Positions 43,544 through 53,100 of a stretch of DNA of 64,000 nucleotides are shown piece by piece (within the stretch, counting starts at the first letter, position 1; each line of letters starts with the position of its first letter). This DNA comes from Solibacillus sp040274725 (GTDB lineage: Bacteria; Bacillota; Bacilli; Bacillales_A; Planococcaceae), in the NCBI GenBank assembly GCA_040274725.1, contig JBEMAQ010000001.1, positions 372,001-436,000 of the forward strand, given 5' to 3'. The notes below the pieces were generated by a model, which had not been told where the DNA came from, did not search any database, and saw only the letters and a program-made list of their open reading frames with translations. A program made the translations under genes and the position numbers.

Positions 43544-44452
43544 CTAAATCGCAGGGAACATTTTCTCTGGCTTCATTTGCCCTTCCTTTGTCGGATGGAC
43601 AACATAGACCGCAAATGCTCGTCCGCCTGTACCAAAAACTATTTTACCATGTTCTTTTAATAATGCATGTTGTGGTAAAACTTGTCCATTGAAAATTTGT
43701 TTTTCAATATCTGATGTTATTTCGATATAAGGATAATCTGACAGTGCATGCTCGACTGGTAACAAGAATCTCTCCTGTTCACCCGCTTCCATCATGTCCG
43801 CAATCTCAGCAAGTGTAAAGCAATTTTCCTGTGTAAATGTACCCGATGCTGTACGTACAAGCTCATGCATGTGCGCTGGGAAGCCGAGCGCCTCACCAAT
43901 TTGCACCGCAAGCGTTCGGATGTATGTGCCTTTGCTACATTTAATGCGAATAGAGAAACGTACTTCCTCACCCGAAAAATCGTCCGCATCATCTAATAAT
44001 TCTAAATCATAAATCGTAATTTTACGTGTCGGACGCTCTACTGTTTGCCCTGCACGTGCATATTCGTATAATTTTTTGCCGTTTACTTTTACCGCTGAGA
44101 ACATTGGGGGTGTTTGCTCAATTTCTCCTGTAAGAGACGTAAGCGCTGCTAAAATTTCATCGCGTGTGAATGTTTTTGGTGCTAAGTTTTCTTCTACTGT
44201 TTCACCTTCTGCATCCTCCGTGGTTGTTGTACGACCGATTGATATAACGGCTTCATACGTTTTCCCGGCATCTGTTAAATACTCAGCAATACGTGTTGCC
44301 TGCCCGATACAAATTGGTAATACCCCTTCAACACCTGGGTCAAGCGTACCTGTATGACCAACCTTTTTTGTACGTAAAATTTTACGTAGTTTAAACACGC
44401 AATCATGACTTGTCATCCCGCGTTCTTTCCATAATGGAAGAATTCCGTTCAT
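43544..44452 (-). CDS. truB: tRNA pseudouridine55 synthase
   Basis: Makes pseudouridine 55 in tRNA T-loops. From the ATG behind AAAAGGAG it is 302 residues with catalytic Asp38 in HTGTLDPGVEGVLP. The longest frame begins 19 codons earlier, inside the dispersed repeat, and lacks a ribosome-binding site, so it is rejected. It lies in the rbfA-truB-ribF series but is separated from rbfA by a terminator. Confidence 0.96.
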   Translation of the reverse strand: MNGILPLWKERGMTSHDCVFKLRKILRTKKVGHTGTLDPGVEGVLPICIGQATRIAEYLTDAGKTYEAVISIGRTTTTEDAEGETVEENLAPKTFTRDEILAALTSLTGEIEQTPPMFSAVKVNGKKLYEYARAGQTVERPTRKITIYDLELLDDADDFSGEEVRFSIRIKCSKGTYIRTLAVQIGEALGFPAHMHELVRTASGTFTQENCFTLAEIADMMEAGEQERFLLPVEHALSDYPYIEITSDIEKQIFNGQVLPQHALLKEHGKIVFGTGGRAFAVYVVHPTKEGQMKPEKMFPAI

Positions 44453-44463
44453 ATTTTTAGCTC

Positions 44464-44501
44464 CTTTTCTTATGTGGATTTCCTTGAAAACGTATGCTTT
44501 C
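44464..44501 (-). repeat. Dispersed intergenic repeat, copy 2
   Basis: Matches copy 1 at 4925-4962 in 36 of 38 bases. On the minus strand it lies between the rbfA terminator and truB and its last bases run into the truB ribosome-binding site. GTGGAT / ATCCAC and GAAA / TTTTC can pair. Confidence 0.7.
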
Positions 44502-44521
44502 TTATCCACTAAACAAAAAAA

Positions 44522-44549
44522 CCTGCCTGCATAAAATATGCAGTGCAGG
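44522..44549 (-). terminator. Terminator after rbfA
   Basis: CCTGC.TGCATA / TATGCA.GCAGG stem with AAA loop, followed by TTTTTTTG on the minus strand. Confidence 0.8.
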
Positions 44550-44557
44550 CTCCTCTG

Positions 44558-44911
44558 TTACTTGTCCTCGTGCAATCCACGAAGTAATGCATCAATTTTG
44601 TTACCATATTCGATTGCTGTATCAAACTCGAACATTAACTCTGGTGTACGACGTAGACGGATGCGTGAACCGATTTCTGAACGCATGAAACCAGAAGCCT
44701 TCTCTAAGGCTTGTAGTGATTCCGCACGTTCGCGCTCGTTCCCAAGTGACGTAATATACACCGTTGCCTGCTGTAGGTCACCTGTTACTGCAACATCTGT
44801 TACTGTAATAAAACCTACGCGCGGGTCTTTAATTTTGCGGCTAATGATATCGGTAATTTCCTTTTTCATTTGCTCGCCAACACGATTTGAACGTAGAGAC
44901 ATGAATGTCAC
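44558..44911 (-). CDS. rbfA: Ribosome-binding factor A
   Basis: Small KH-fold factor for late 30S maturation, 117 residues. Begins MSLRSNRVGEQMKKEITDI after two residues and has DPRVGFITVTDV (about 33-44). Lies after ylxP, usual for the nusA-infB operon, and ends that operon at the terminator just downstream. Confidence 0.96.
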   Translation of the reverse strand: MTFMSLRSNRVGEQMKKEITDIISRKIKDPRVGFITVTDVAVTGDLQQATVYITSLGNERERAESLQALEKASGFMRSEIGSRIRLRRTPELMFEFDTAIEYGNKIDALLRGLHEDK

Positions 44912-44949
44912 CTCTTTACTAGCTTAAATGTGTAAATATTGCTATTTAC

Positions 44950-45228
44950 TTATAAATATTCTTTATAAAATTCAAGACGCTCCCACTCCGGATTCGACTC
45001 CAAGTAACGCAGTGCATGCATCAGCTCGCGTTCGGCCGCCTCTTTCGAGGAAGCGACCGTCACAAGTGCGAGCCGTGTGCGCTGCCATACATTTTGGTGA
45101 TCAATCTCGGCGACAGAAACATTGAATTTTTGCTTTGTGCGCATTGTCATGCGTTGCAGGACAGCGCGCTTTTCTTTTAATGAATGGGCAGTAGGAATCA
45201 TAAATTCAACTTCTGCGTACACAATCAT
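44950..45228 (-). CDS. ylxP: DUF503 protein YlxP
   Basis: Conserved 92-residue protein of unknown function (MIVYAEVEFMIPTAHSLKEKR, NVSVAEIDHQNVWQRTRLALVTV). It is always near infB and rbfA, so a role around the ribosome is assumed. Its ATG overlaps the infB stop (TAATG). Confidence 0.9.
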   Translation of the reverse strand: MIVYAEVEFMIPTAHSLKEKRAVLQRMTMRTKQKFNVSVAEIDHQNVWQRTRLALVTVASSKEAAERELMHALRYLESNPEWERLEFYKEYL

Positions 45229-47549
45229 TATTTACGAACGATTTCTTCCATTACGAATGCTTCGATAATGTCGCCTTCTTGGATGTCGTTGTAGTTTTTG
45301 ATTGTGATACCACATTCATACCCTTTTGCTACTTCTTTTGCATCATCTTTAAAGCGTTTTAATGTATCTAACTCGCCTTCAAATACAACAACGTTTTCAC
45401 GAATAATACGCACGCCTGCATCACGAACCATTTTACCTTCGATTACGTAAGAACCGGCAATTGTACCAACTTTTGATACTTTAATTGTTTGACGAACTTC
45501 CGCTTGACCAACGATTTTTTCTTCGTACTCTGGGTCAAGCATCCCTTTCATCGCTTGCTCAATTTCTTCGATTACTTTGTAGATGATACGGTGTAGACGA
45601 ATATCTACGCCTTCTTCGTCTGCTGCACGTTTCGCGTTCACATCTGGACGAACGTTGAAGCCGATTACGATGGCATTTGAAGCTGCTGCAAGAGAGATAT
45701 CAGATTCAGTGATTGCACCTGCACCTGTATGGATGATTTTCACGTTAACGCCTTCTACATCAATTTTCATTAATGATGAAGCCATTGCTTCTACAGTACC
45801 TTGTACGTCAGCTTTCACGATTAAGTTAAGCTCTTTCACTTCACCTTGGCTCATTTGCTCGAATAAGTTATCAAGTGTAATACGTTGTTTTTCAGAACGT
45901 TGCGCTTGAATTGCTGTCATTGAGCGAGACTCACCTACTTGACGCGCTGTTTTCTCATCTCCGAATACAACGAAACGGTCGCCCGCTTGTGGTACTTCGT
46001 TCAGACCTGTAATTTCGATTGGTGTTGATGGGCCAGCCGATTTAATACGACGACCTAAATCATTGACCATTGCACGTACACGACCGTATGCGTGACCAAC
46101 TACGATTGGGTCACCTACGCGTAATGTACCGTCTTGAACTAGTAATGTTGCAACCGCACCACGACCTTTATCAAGTTGTGCTTCAATTACTGAACCAATT
46201 GCCGTACGTGTTGGGTTCGCTTTTAATTCGCCCACTTCAGCAGTTAAAAGAATCATTTCTAGTAACTCGTCGATTCCTTCACCTTTTAATGCTGAAATTG
46301 GTACGAAGATTGTTTCGCCGCCCCAAGCTTCAGGCACTAAGCCGTGCTCTGTTAATTCTTGCTGTACACGATCTGGGTTTGCTGATGGTTTATCCATTTT
46401 GTTTACCGCAACGATAATTGGCACTTCTGCCGCTTTCGCATGGTTGATGGCTTCTACAGTTTGAGGCATTACACCGTCATCCGCTGCTACAACGATAATC
46501 GCGATATCTGTTACAGATGCACCGCGCGCACGCATTGTTGTGAAGGCTGCGTGACCAGGTGTATCTAAAAACGTGATTTTTTTCTCGTCTAACGATACTT
46601 GGTAGGCACCGATATGCTGTGTGATACCGCCAGCCTCGCCTGCTGTTACTTTTGTGTTACGGATTGAGTCAAGTAATGTTGTTTTACCGTGGTCAACGTG
46701 ACCCATGATTGTTACAACTGCTGGACGCTCTTCAAGTGCGTTTTCGTCTACTTCTACGATTGTCTCATCGAAGTACGTATCTAAATCTGTTTTGTCGATG
46801 CGGATTTCTTCTTCCACTTCTACACCGTAGTCTGCACAGATTAACTCAATTGCATCCTTATCAAGCTCTTGGTTAATTGTTGCCATTACACCCAGCATGA
46901 ATAATTTTTTGATAATTTCAGATGGCTCACGGTGTAATTTTTTCGCAAGCTCCGCTACTGATAAGCTTTCATAGAATGTAATTTTTTCCGGTAATTCTTT
47001 TTGTACTTGTTGAACTGGGTTTGGACGGTTTTGACGGCGTTTACCACCGTTAATACCTGGTTTCTTGCGCTGCTGGAAACCACCCTTATTATTGCCATTA
47101 CGGTTACCCGCATTGTTATTGCTACGATTATTCGTATTGTTAGAACCGCTAGCGCCGCGGTTATTATTAGTATTTTGTGTCATTCGATTTTGGTTACCTT
47201 TTTCATTCTTAATATTTTCGTCACGAGACGAATGATTTTTCACATCGGCATTTGCCTGTTTCATTGGTTGCTTTTTCATGTCAGTCGCAGATTGCGGACG
47301 TACTTCTTTTCTCGGTTGTTGCGCCGAGGCAGACTTTTGGTCAGCCATCTTTGCGGGAGATTTAGAAACCGTACTTTTTTTAGGTTTAGTTGCTTGCTGA
47401 AAGACAGCGTCAAGCTTTGAAACAATTCCACTTTCTAAAATAGCCAGGTGATTTTTCACTGGCGTATCAAATTTAGCGAGCTGTTCCATAACCTCTTTAC
47501 TTGTTTTATTCACCTTTTTCGCATATTCATGAACGCTTACCTTGCTCAT
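45228..47549 (-). CDS. infB: Translation initiation factor IF-2
   Basis: GTPase that brings initiator tRNA to the 30S subunit. The 773 residues have two N-terminal IF2_N modules (about 1-52 and 188-242) around a basic, Asn/Gln-rich linker (about 55-185), then the G domain with G1 GHVDHGKT (283-290), DTPGHAAF and NKMDKP, and domains II-IV. Length is normal for the order. Lies 14 bp after ylxQ within the rimP-nusA-ylxR-ylxQ-infB operon. Confidence 0.98.
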   Translation of the reverse strand: MSKVSVHEYAKKVNKTSKEVMEQLAKFDTPVKNHLAILESGIVSKLDAVFQQATKPKKSTVSKSPAKMADQKSASAQQPRKEVRPQSATDMKKQPMKQANADVKNHSSRDENIKNEKGNQNRMTQNTNNNRGASGSNNTNNRSNNNAGNRNGNNKGGFQQRKKPGINGGKRRQNRPNPVQQVQKELPEKITFYESLSVAELAKKLHREPSEIIKKLFMLGVMATINQELDKDAIELICADYGVEVEEEIRIDKTDLDTYFDETIVEVDENALEERPAVVTIMGHVDHGKTTLLDSIRNTKVTAGEAGGITQHIGAYQVSLDEKKITFLDTPGHAAFTTMRARGASVTDIAIIVVAADDGVMPQTVEAINHAKAAEVPIIVAVNKMDKPSANPDRVQQELTEHGLVPEAWGGETIFVPISALKGEGIDELLEMILLTAEVGELKANPTRTAIGSVIEAQLDKGRGAVATLLVQDGTLRVGDPIVVGHAYGRVRAMVNDLGRRIKSAGPSTPIEITGLNEVPQAGDRFVVFGDEKTARQVGESRSMTAIQAQRSEKQRITLDNLFEQMSQGEVKELNLIVKADVQGTVEAMASSLMKIDVEGVNVKIIHTGAGAITESDISLAAASNAIVIGFNVRPDVNAKRAADEEGVDIRLHRIIYKVIEEIEQAMKGMLDPEYEEKIVGQAEVRQTIKVSKVGTIAGSYVIEGKMVRDAGVRIIRENVVVFEGELDTLKRFKDDAKEVAKGYECGITIKNYNDIQEGDIIEAFVMEEIVRK

Positions 47550-47563
47550 CTGCTCACCCCCGA

Positions 47564-47872
47564 CTATTTTTCGTTGAGTAGACTAGACATTTTTTTCGCA
47601 AATCCATTGTCCGTTATAGCAATTGCTACACGAGCTTCTTTCCCAGTAGCATGTCCTAGATCATAACGATCTCCAAAAACGTGATACTCAACGTTGTAAT
47701 ACGTACATTTATCTTGAATCTTTTTGCTTGAATTGTGTGCAGCGTCCGAAGCGAGTAACACAAGCTTTGCATTCCCATTTCGGATATCCTTCACTACAAG
47801 CTCTTCTCCAGAAATAACTTTACGTGCACGAGCCGCTAAGCCTAATAACTGAAGCACTGCTTGATTTGTCAT
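47564..47872 (-). CDS. ylxQ: L7Ae-family RNA-binding protein YlxQ
   Basis: 102-residue L7Ae/L30e-fold protein (QLLGLAARARKVISGEELVVKDI, KLVLLASDAAHNSSKKI) expected to bind kink-turn RNA. Overlaps ylxR by four bases. The physiological target is unknown. Confidence 0.92.
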   Translation of the reverse strand: MTNQAVLQLLGLAARARKVISGEELVVKDIRNGNAKLVLLASDAAHNSSKKIQDKCTYYNVEYHVFGDRYDLGHATGKEARVAIAITDNGFAKKMSSLLNEK

Positions 47873-48147
47873 ACGATTGACTCCCTACGAATTAACGTCA
47901 AAAGTTCCTCGTATACCGTATCTGGCACCTTTGCCTCTAGCTGACGATCTAAAATATTTTTTTTACGCGCAAGCTCTACCGCTGTCTCAGATTTTGAAAC
48001 ATAGGCACCGCGGCCTGATTTTTTACCTGTTGGGTCCACGCTCACTTCGCCTTCTTTCGAACGAACGACGCGAATCATGTCCTTTTTCGGTAGCATCTCA
48101 TTTGTCGCAACACATTTGCGTAATGGCACTTTTCTATTCATCGACAT
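47869..48147 (-). CDS. ylxR: YlxR family RNA-binding protein
   Basis: 92-residue DUF448 protein with PLRKCVATNEMLPKKDMIRVVR and GRGAYVSKS motifs. YlxR proteins are basic and bind RNA; in other Firmicutes one was reported as a regulator or RNase P-interacting protein. AAGGTG precedes the ATG. In the nusA operon, coupled to ylxQ. Confidence 0.92.
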   Translation of the reverse strand: MSMNRKVPLRKCVATNEMLPKKDMIRVVRSKEGEVSVDPTGKKSGRGAYVSKSETAVELARKKNILDRQLEAKVPDTVYEELLTLIRRESIV

Positions 48148-48190
48148 TTGTATTCACCTTCCCTACAAAATATCTTTCGACAACAGACGA

Positions 48191-49315
48191 TTATTCCTCG
48201 TCGTCCTCGTATAAATCAAACGCCACTTCTTCATCTTCTTGTGGAACGAACATGCTTGTTTCAGAAGGATAAATGCCTAATTCACGTGCATCTGTTTCGC
48301 TCTTAATATCGATTTTCCAGCCCGTTAATTTTGCAGCTAGACGTGCGTTTTGACCGCGCTTACCAATCGCAAGTGATAATTGGTAATCTGGTACAACGAC
48401 TGTTGTTGATTTTTCTTCTTCATTTACTTGTACATCTAATACTTTTGATGGGCTCAGTGCGTTCGCTACGAATACGACTGGATCTTCTGACCATTCCACG
48501 ATGTCAATTTTTTCACCGTTTAATTCGTTGACGATATTTTGTACGCGCGTTCCTTTCGGTCCTACACAAGAACCAACTGGATCCACTTCTTCATTTGCCG
48601 CGAATACAGAGATTTTTGAACGATCCCCTGCTTCACGTGCGATTGATTTAATTTCAACTGTACCATCAAAGATTTCTGGTACTTCCATTTCAAATAAGCG
48701 ACGAAGTAAACCTGGGTGTGTACGAGAAACGATTACTTGTGGACCACGTGTTGTGCGCTCTACTTTTGTGATATACACACGTAGACGTGATTGTGGCTTA
48801 TATACCTCACCTTGAATTTGCTCATTTACTGGTAGGGCAGCCTCTACTTTACCGATTGATACGTAAATGTTACGTGCGTCTTGACGCTCGATTAAACCTG
48901 TTACGATATCATCTTCACGGTCTACATATTCTTCGTAGATTAGACCGCGCTCCGCCTCGCGCACGCGCTGTGTGACAACTTGTTTCGCCGTTTGAGCAGC
49001 AATACGTCCGAAGTTACGAGGTGTTACTTCTTCCTCTAAAATATCACCAATTTCATAAGCGGCATTGACTAATTTTGCATCTTCTAATGCAACTTGTAGA
49101 CGGTCATCCTCTACTTCTTCTACAACATCTTTACGTGAGTATACAACCATTGTGCCTGTTGTCAGGTTTAAGTCAACACGCACATTTTGTGCTTGGTTAA
49201 AGTTACGCTTATACGCTGTCACTAACGCCGCTTCAATTGCCTCAATTAATACTTCTCTTGAAATCCCTTTTTGCTCTTCTAAGGCAACTAGGGCATCTAG
49301 TAATTCACTACTCAT
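48191..49315 (-). CDS. nusA: Transcription termination/antitermination factor NusA
   Basis: RNA polymerase-associated factor of 374 residues: N-terminal polymerase-binding domain (about 1-125), S1 domain (about 135-200) and two KH domains (about 205-345; DPVGSCVGPKGTRVQ and IGKRGQNARLAAKLTGW). Ends with an acidic tail, as in Bacillus, without the C-terminal repeats of E. coli. The upstream GTG lies inside the AGGAGTG ribosome-binding site, so this ATG is chosen. Confidence 0.97.
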   Translation of the reverse strand: MSSELLDALVALEEQKGISREVLIEAIEAALVTAYKRNFNQAQNVRVDLNLTTGTMVVYSRKDVVEEVEDDRLQVALEDAKLVNAAYEIGDILEEEVTPRNFGRIAAQTAKQVVTQRVREAERGLIYEEYVDREDDIVTGLIERQDARNIYVSIGKVEAALPVNEQIQGEVYKPQSRLRVYITKVERTTRGPQVIVSRTHPGLLRRLFEMEVPEIFDGTVEIKSIAREAGDRSKISVFAANEEVDPVGSCVGPKGTRVQNIVNELNGEKIDIVEWSEDPVVFVANALSPSKVLDVQVNEEEKSTTVVVPDYQLSLAIGKRGQNARLAAKLTGWKIDIKSETDARELGIYPSETSMFVPQEDEEVAFDLYEDDEE

Positions 49316-49326
49316 TTTTTTCACTC

Positions 49327-49812
49327 CTAAATTTGCTTATCTGAAAAATCAATCGCAAGACGTGCTTGCGCAATTTTTTCCAATTCAATTTGTACCGTTA
49401 ATTTACGTGTTTTAATACGAATTTCAATTTCTAAATATTGTTCATTATATGCACGCAAGTAGCCTAGGAATTCTTTTAAATCCTTTACCGGCTCATACGT
49501 TTTCACAAAAATAAATTTGCCCATCGCATTTTCAAAATCTTGTGGTTTTTTTAATGGACGCTCCGCACCTGGTGAAGAAACTTCTAAATAATAGTTTTCC
49601 TCAATCGGGTCGTTTTCATCCAGTACCTCGCTTAAACGCTCACTCACTTGTGCACATTGTAAAATATCAATGCCGCCACCTGGAATATCCACGTAAACAC
49701 GAAGGAACCAGTCGCGGCCTTCTTTTACATACTCAATTTCAACAAGTTCAAGATTCAGCTCTTCCACAATCGGTGTCACAAGCTCTTCAATAATTGAAAC
49801 TACTTTGCTCAT
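49327..49812 (-). CDS. rimP: Ribosome maturation factor RimP
   Basis: 30S maturation factor of the DUF150 family, 161 residues, with ELNLELVEIEYVKEG near residue 16 and the YYLEVSSPGAERPL motif (about 76-89). First gene of the rimP-nusA-ylxR-ylxQ-infB-ylxP-rbfA operon; AAGGAGGAG precedes the ATG. A structured leader lies upstream. Confidence 0.96.
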   Translation of the reverse strand: MSKVVSIIEELVTPIVEELNLELVEIEYVKEGRDWFLRVYVDIPGGGIDILQCAQVSERLSEVLDENDPIEENYYLEVSSPGAERPLKKPQDFENAMGKFIFVKTYEPVKDLKEFLGYLRAYNEQYLEIEIRIKTRKLTVQIELEKIAQARLAIDFSDKQI

Positions 49813-49851
49813 AGTCTCCTCCTTACGTCATTTATTTCACATTAGAAAGAC

Positions 49852-49907
49852 GCCACTCCTACATTGAGTAAATCAAAAAGACTTACTAAACAATTCGTAC
49901 GAGTGGC
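49852..49907 (-). promoter_or_regulatory. Structured leader of the rimP-nusA-infB operon
   Basis: On the minus strand GCCACTC and GAGTGGC form a 7-bp outer stem enclosing AGTAAGTC / GATTTACT (8 bp with one G-U pair) around TTTTT. It starts about 95 bases before the rimP start and lies between a possible promoter (TTACGT - 17 - TGTAAT) and the gene. There is no T-run after it, so it is not an ordinary terminator. Confidence 0.5.
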
Positions 49908-50030
49908 AGTCGGTTCTCATATCGGCTCATAGTCGACACTTATTACAATTGCCACAAACGGCTAACGTAATTGCGTGAAACAATCGCAAACATTGCGATG
50001 AAAATTTGCGTGTCTATAGCTAAACAACAG
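49908..50030. other. Remaining part of the polC-rimP gap
   Basis: Non-coding stretch between the rimP leader structure and the polC terminator in a 332-bp gap. It contains a possible rimP promoter at about 49939-49967 and several TTGCG/CGCAA short repeats. No gene seen. Confidence 0.4.
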
Positions 50031-50056
50031 AAAAGAGCGGGAAATCCCACTCTTTT
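50031..50056 (-). terminator. Terminator of polC
   Basis: AAAAGAG.GGGA / TCCC.CTCTTTT stem 88 bp after the polC stop, with TTTTC on the minus strand. Confidence 0.75.
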
Positions 50057-50144
50057 GCTGGCGAACTATCAACAAATTAATTACCATTAGAATAGCATAA
50101 ACAATAGGGAAATGCAAATACACCCTACTGCGCGCTCTCTACAA

Positions 50145-53100
50145 TTAAAACAGTGATAGCTGGTTCGCATCTGGCATGCCTTCTAAACAGCCAAGCTCAT
50201 CCATATATTCAATGAGCGTTTTTGATACACGACCACGCTTTTGCAAGTCTTCTTTTGATAAGAATTCCCCTTCTTTACGTGCCTCGACAATTTGCTTCGC
50301 TACGTTCGTTCCAAGACCCGGAATCGCATCAAATGGCGGAATAAGCGAATTGCCATCAATCACAAACTCACTCGCCTGTGAGCGGTACAAATCTACCTTT
50401 TGGAAACTTAGCCCACGCTCACACATTTCAAGCGCGATCTCCATCACCGTTAGTAAACTTTTCTCTTTCGGCGCTGCATCTAGCCCCTTCATATTAATTT
50501 CATCAATGCGCTTACGAATCATGACAGAGCCTTGCACCATTGAAACCAAATCAAAGTCAGATGCACGCACAGTGAAGTAGGCTGCGTAATAAAGAACAGG
50601 ATAATGTACTTTAAACCAGGCAATGCGTACCGCCATTAAAATGTAGGCTGCAGCATGGGCCTTCGGGAACATGTATTTTATCTTTTTGCACGAATCAATA
50701 TACCATTCCGGCACCTTTTTCGCGCGCATTTCCACTTCCATGTCCTCGGTTAAGCCCTTTCCTTTACGCACCGATTCCATAATTTTAAACGCAAATGATG
50801 GCTCTAAATCCTGGTATATTAAATACACCATAATATCATCACGACAGCCAATCACTTCTGATAACACACATGTGCCATTCGTAATCAAATCAGCCGCATT
50901 GCCAAGCCATACGTCTGTGCCATGAGACAGACCTGAAATTTGTACAAGTTCACTAAATGTTGATGGCTTTGTACTTTCTAGCATTTGACGAACAAATTTT
51001 GTCCCCATCTCTGGTACACCAAGTGTCCCAGTATTACAGCCAATCTGTGCTGATGTCACACCAAGTGGCTCTGGTGACGCGAAAATCCCCATCACAAGCG
51101 GGTCATCTACCGGAATCGTTTTCGGATCAATCCCCGATAAATCCTGGAGCATACGAATAACGGTCGGATCATCGTGTCCGAGTATATCAAGCTTCAAAAT
51201 ATTATCGTGAATCGAGTGGAAGTCAAAGTGTGTCGTTTTCCAATCAGAGTCCTGCGCATCCGCTGGGAACTGCACAGGTGAGAAGTCATAGATGTCCATA
51301 TAATCTGGCACAACGATAATCCCACCTGGGTGCTGCCCGGTTGTTCGTTTAACGCCCGTACATCCTTGTACTAAACGGTCCACTTCCGCATTCCGATACG
51401 TAAGTCCGTGATCATTTGCGTAGCCTTTTACATAACCATATGCTGTTTTCTCCGCAACTGTACCAATCGTACCCGCGCGGAATACATAATCCTCACCGAA
51501 TAATTCTTTTGTATAGTTGTGGGCTTGTGGCTGGTATTCACCGGAGAAGTTCAAATCAATATCTGGTACCTTATCTCCCTTGAATCCAAGGAACGTTTCA
51601 AACGGAATATCCTGTCCGTCCTTTTTATACGGTGTCCCACATTCCGTGCAGTCTTTATTCGGCAAGTCATAGCCAGACGCCACAGAACCATCCGCAATAA
51701 ACTCCGAGTGCTTACATTTCGGACAAATGTAATGCGGTGGCAGTGGATTTACCTCGGTAATTTCCATAAACGTCGCAACAAGTGACGAGCCAACCGAGCC
51801 ACGCGAACCTACTAAGTAACCGTCTGCCAGCGATTTTTTTACAAGCTTCGCCGAGATTAAATAAATTACCCCGAAGCCGTGCCCTAAAATGGACTTTAAC
51901 TCTTTATCAATACGTGCCTGCACAATTTCAGGCAAATTCTCACCATAAATACTATGTGCCATTTCGTACGTTAAATTCGTTACCTCATCATCCGAGCCCT
52001 CGATTTTTGGCGTGTATAAATCGTCCTTAATCGGCTTCACATCATCAATACGATCCGCGATGAGTTGTGTATTTGTCACAACGATTTCTTTTGCTAAATC
52101 TGGTCCTAAAAATTCAAACGCCTTTAGCATTTCATCCGTCGTTCTAAAATGCACCTTTGGCAATGTATAACGGTTAAGCGGATTTGCCCCACCCATTGAG
52201 CCGATTAAAATTTGACGGAACTTGCCGTCATGCTCGTCTAAATAATGTACATTGCCTGTTGCAGCAACCGGGATATTTAATTTTTTGCCCATCTTAACCA
52301 TACGGCGAATAATATCCTCAAGCGCCCACTCATCATGCACCGTGCCGCCCTCTACTAGCTGCGCATAGACAGCGGGTGGCATCACTTCGATATAATCGTA
52401 ATATTTCGCAATACGCTCAGCTTCCTCTGGCGTTTTATTCATCATTGTTTCGAAAAGTTCACCATTTGAGCAGCCCGAGCCGATAATTAAACCATCTCGT
52501 AGTTTATTCAAATCTGAGCGTCTAATACGCGGTACACGGTAGTATGTTTGTGTATGCGCAATCGACACCAGCTTAAATAAGTTTTTCAGCCCATCATTAT
52601 TCACCGCTAAAATCGTACAATGCATTGGGCGTGCCTGCTTATAGCCCTCCGCCCCGCCGACATGGTCGTTTAGCTCGATTAAATTTTTAATGCCTAAATC
52701 ATCGGTCTGCTTTAATAAATGAAGCATTAACTCGGCTGTCGCCTCAGTATCATAAATCGCACGGTGATGCTGTGTTAGTTCAATGCCGTATTTTTTCGTT
52801 AACGTTTTTAAGTTATGCGTTTTTTGACCTGGGTTCACGAGTCTCGAGAGCTCGACGGTATCCATCGCAGGGTGGCGATCACGAATACCCGCCTTGTCGT
52901 AGGCAACATATAAAAACCCTAAGTCAAACGCCGCATTATGCGCAACGATTACCGAATCACCAATAAAATCATGGAACTCACGAATCACATCTTCAATTTC
53001 TGGTGCATTCACGAGCATGTCATCGGTAATATGTGTCAGCTCAATAATTTTCGCCGTTAATTTGCGATGCGGATTGGAGAATCGTTCAAACGTTTCAAGG

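Noticed and set aside
44453..44509. 19-codon extension of truB
   Set aside because: It lies within the dispersed repeat and lacks a ribosome-binding site; homologues start at 44452.
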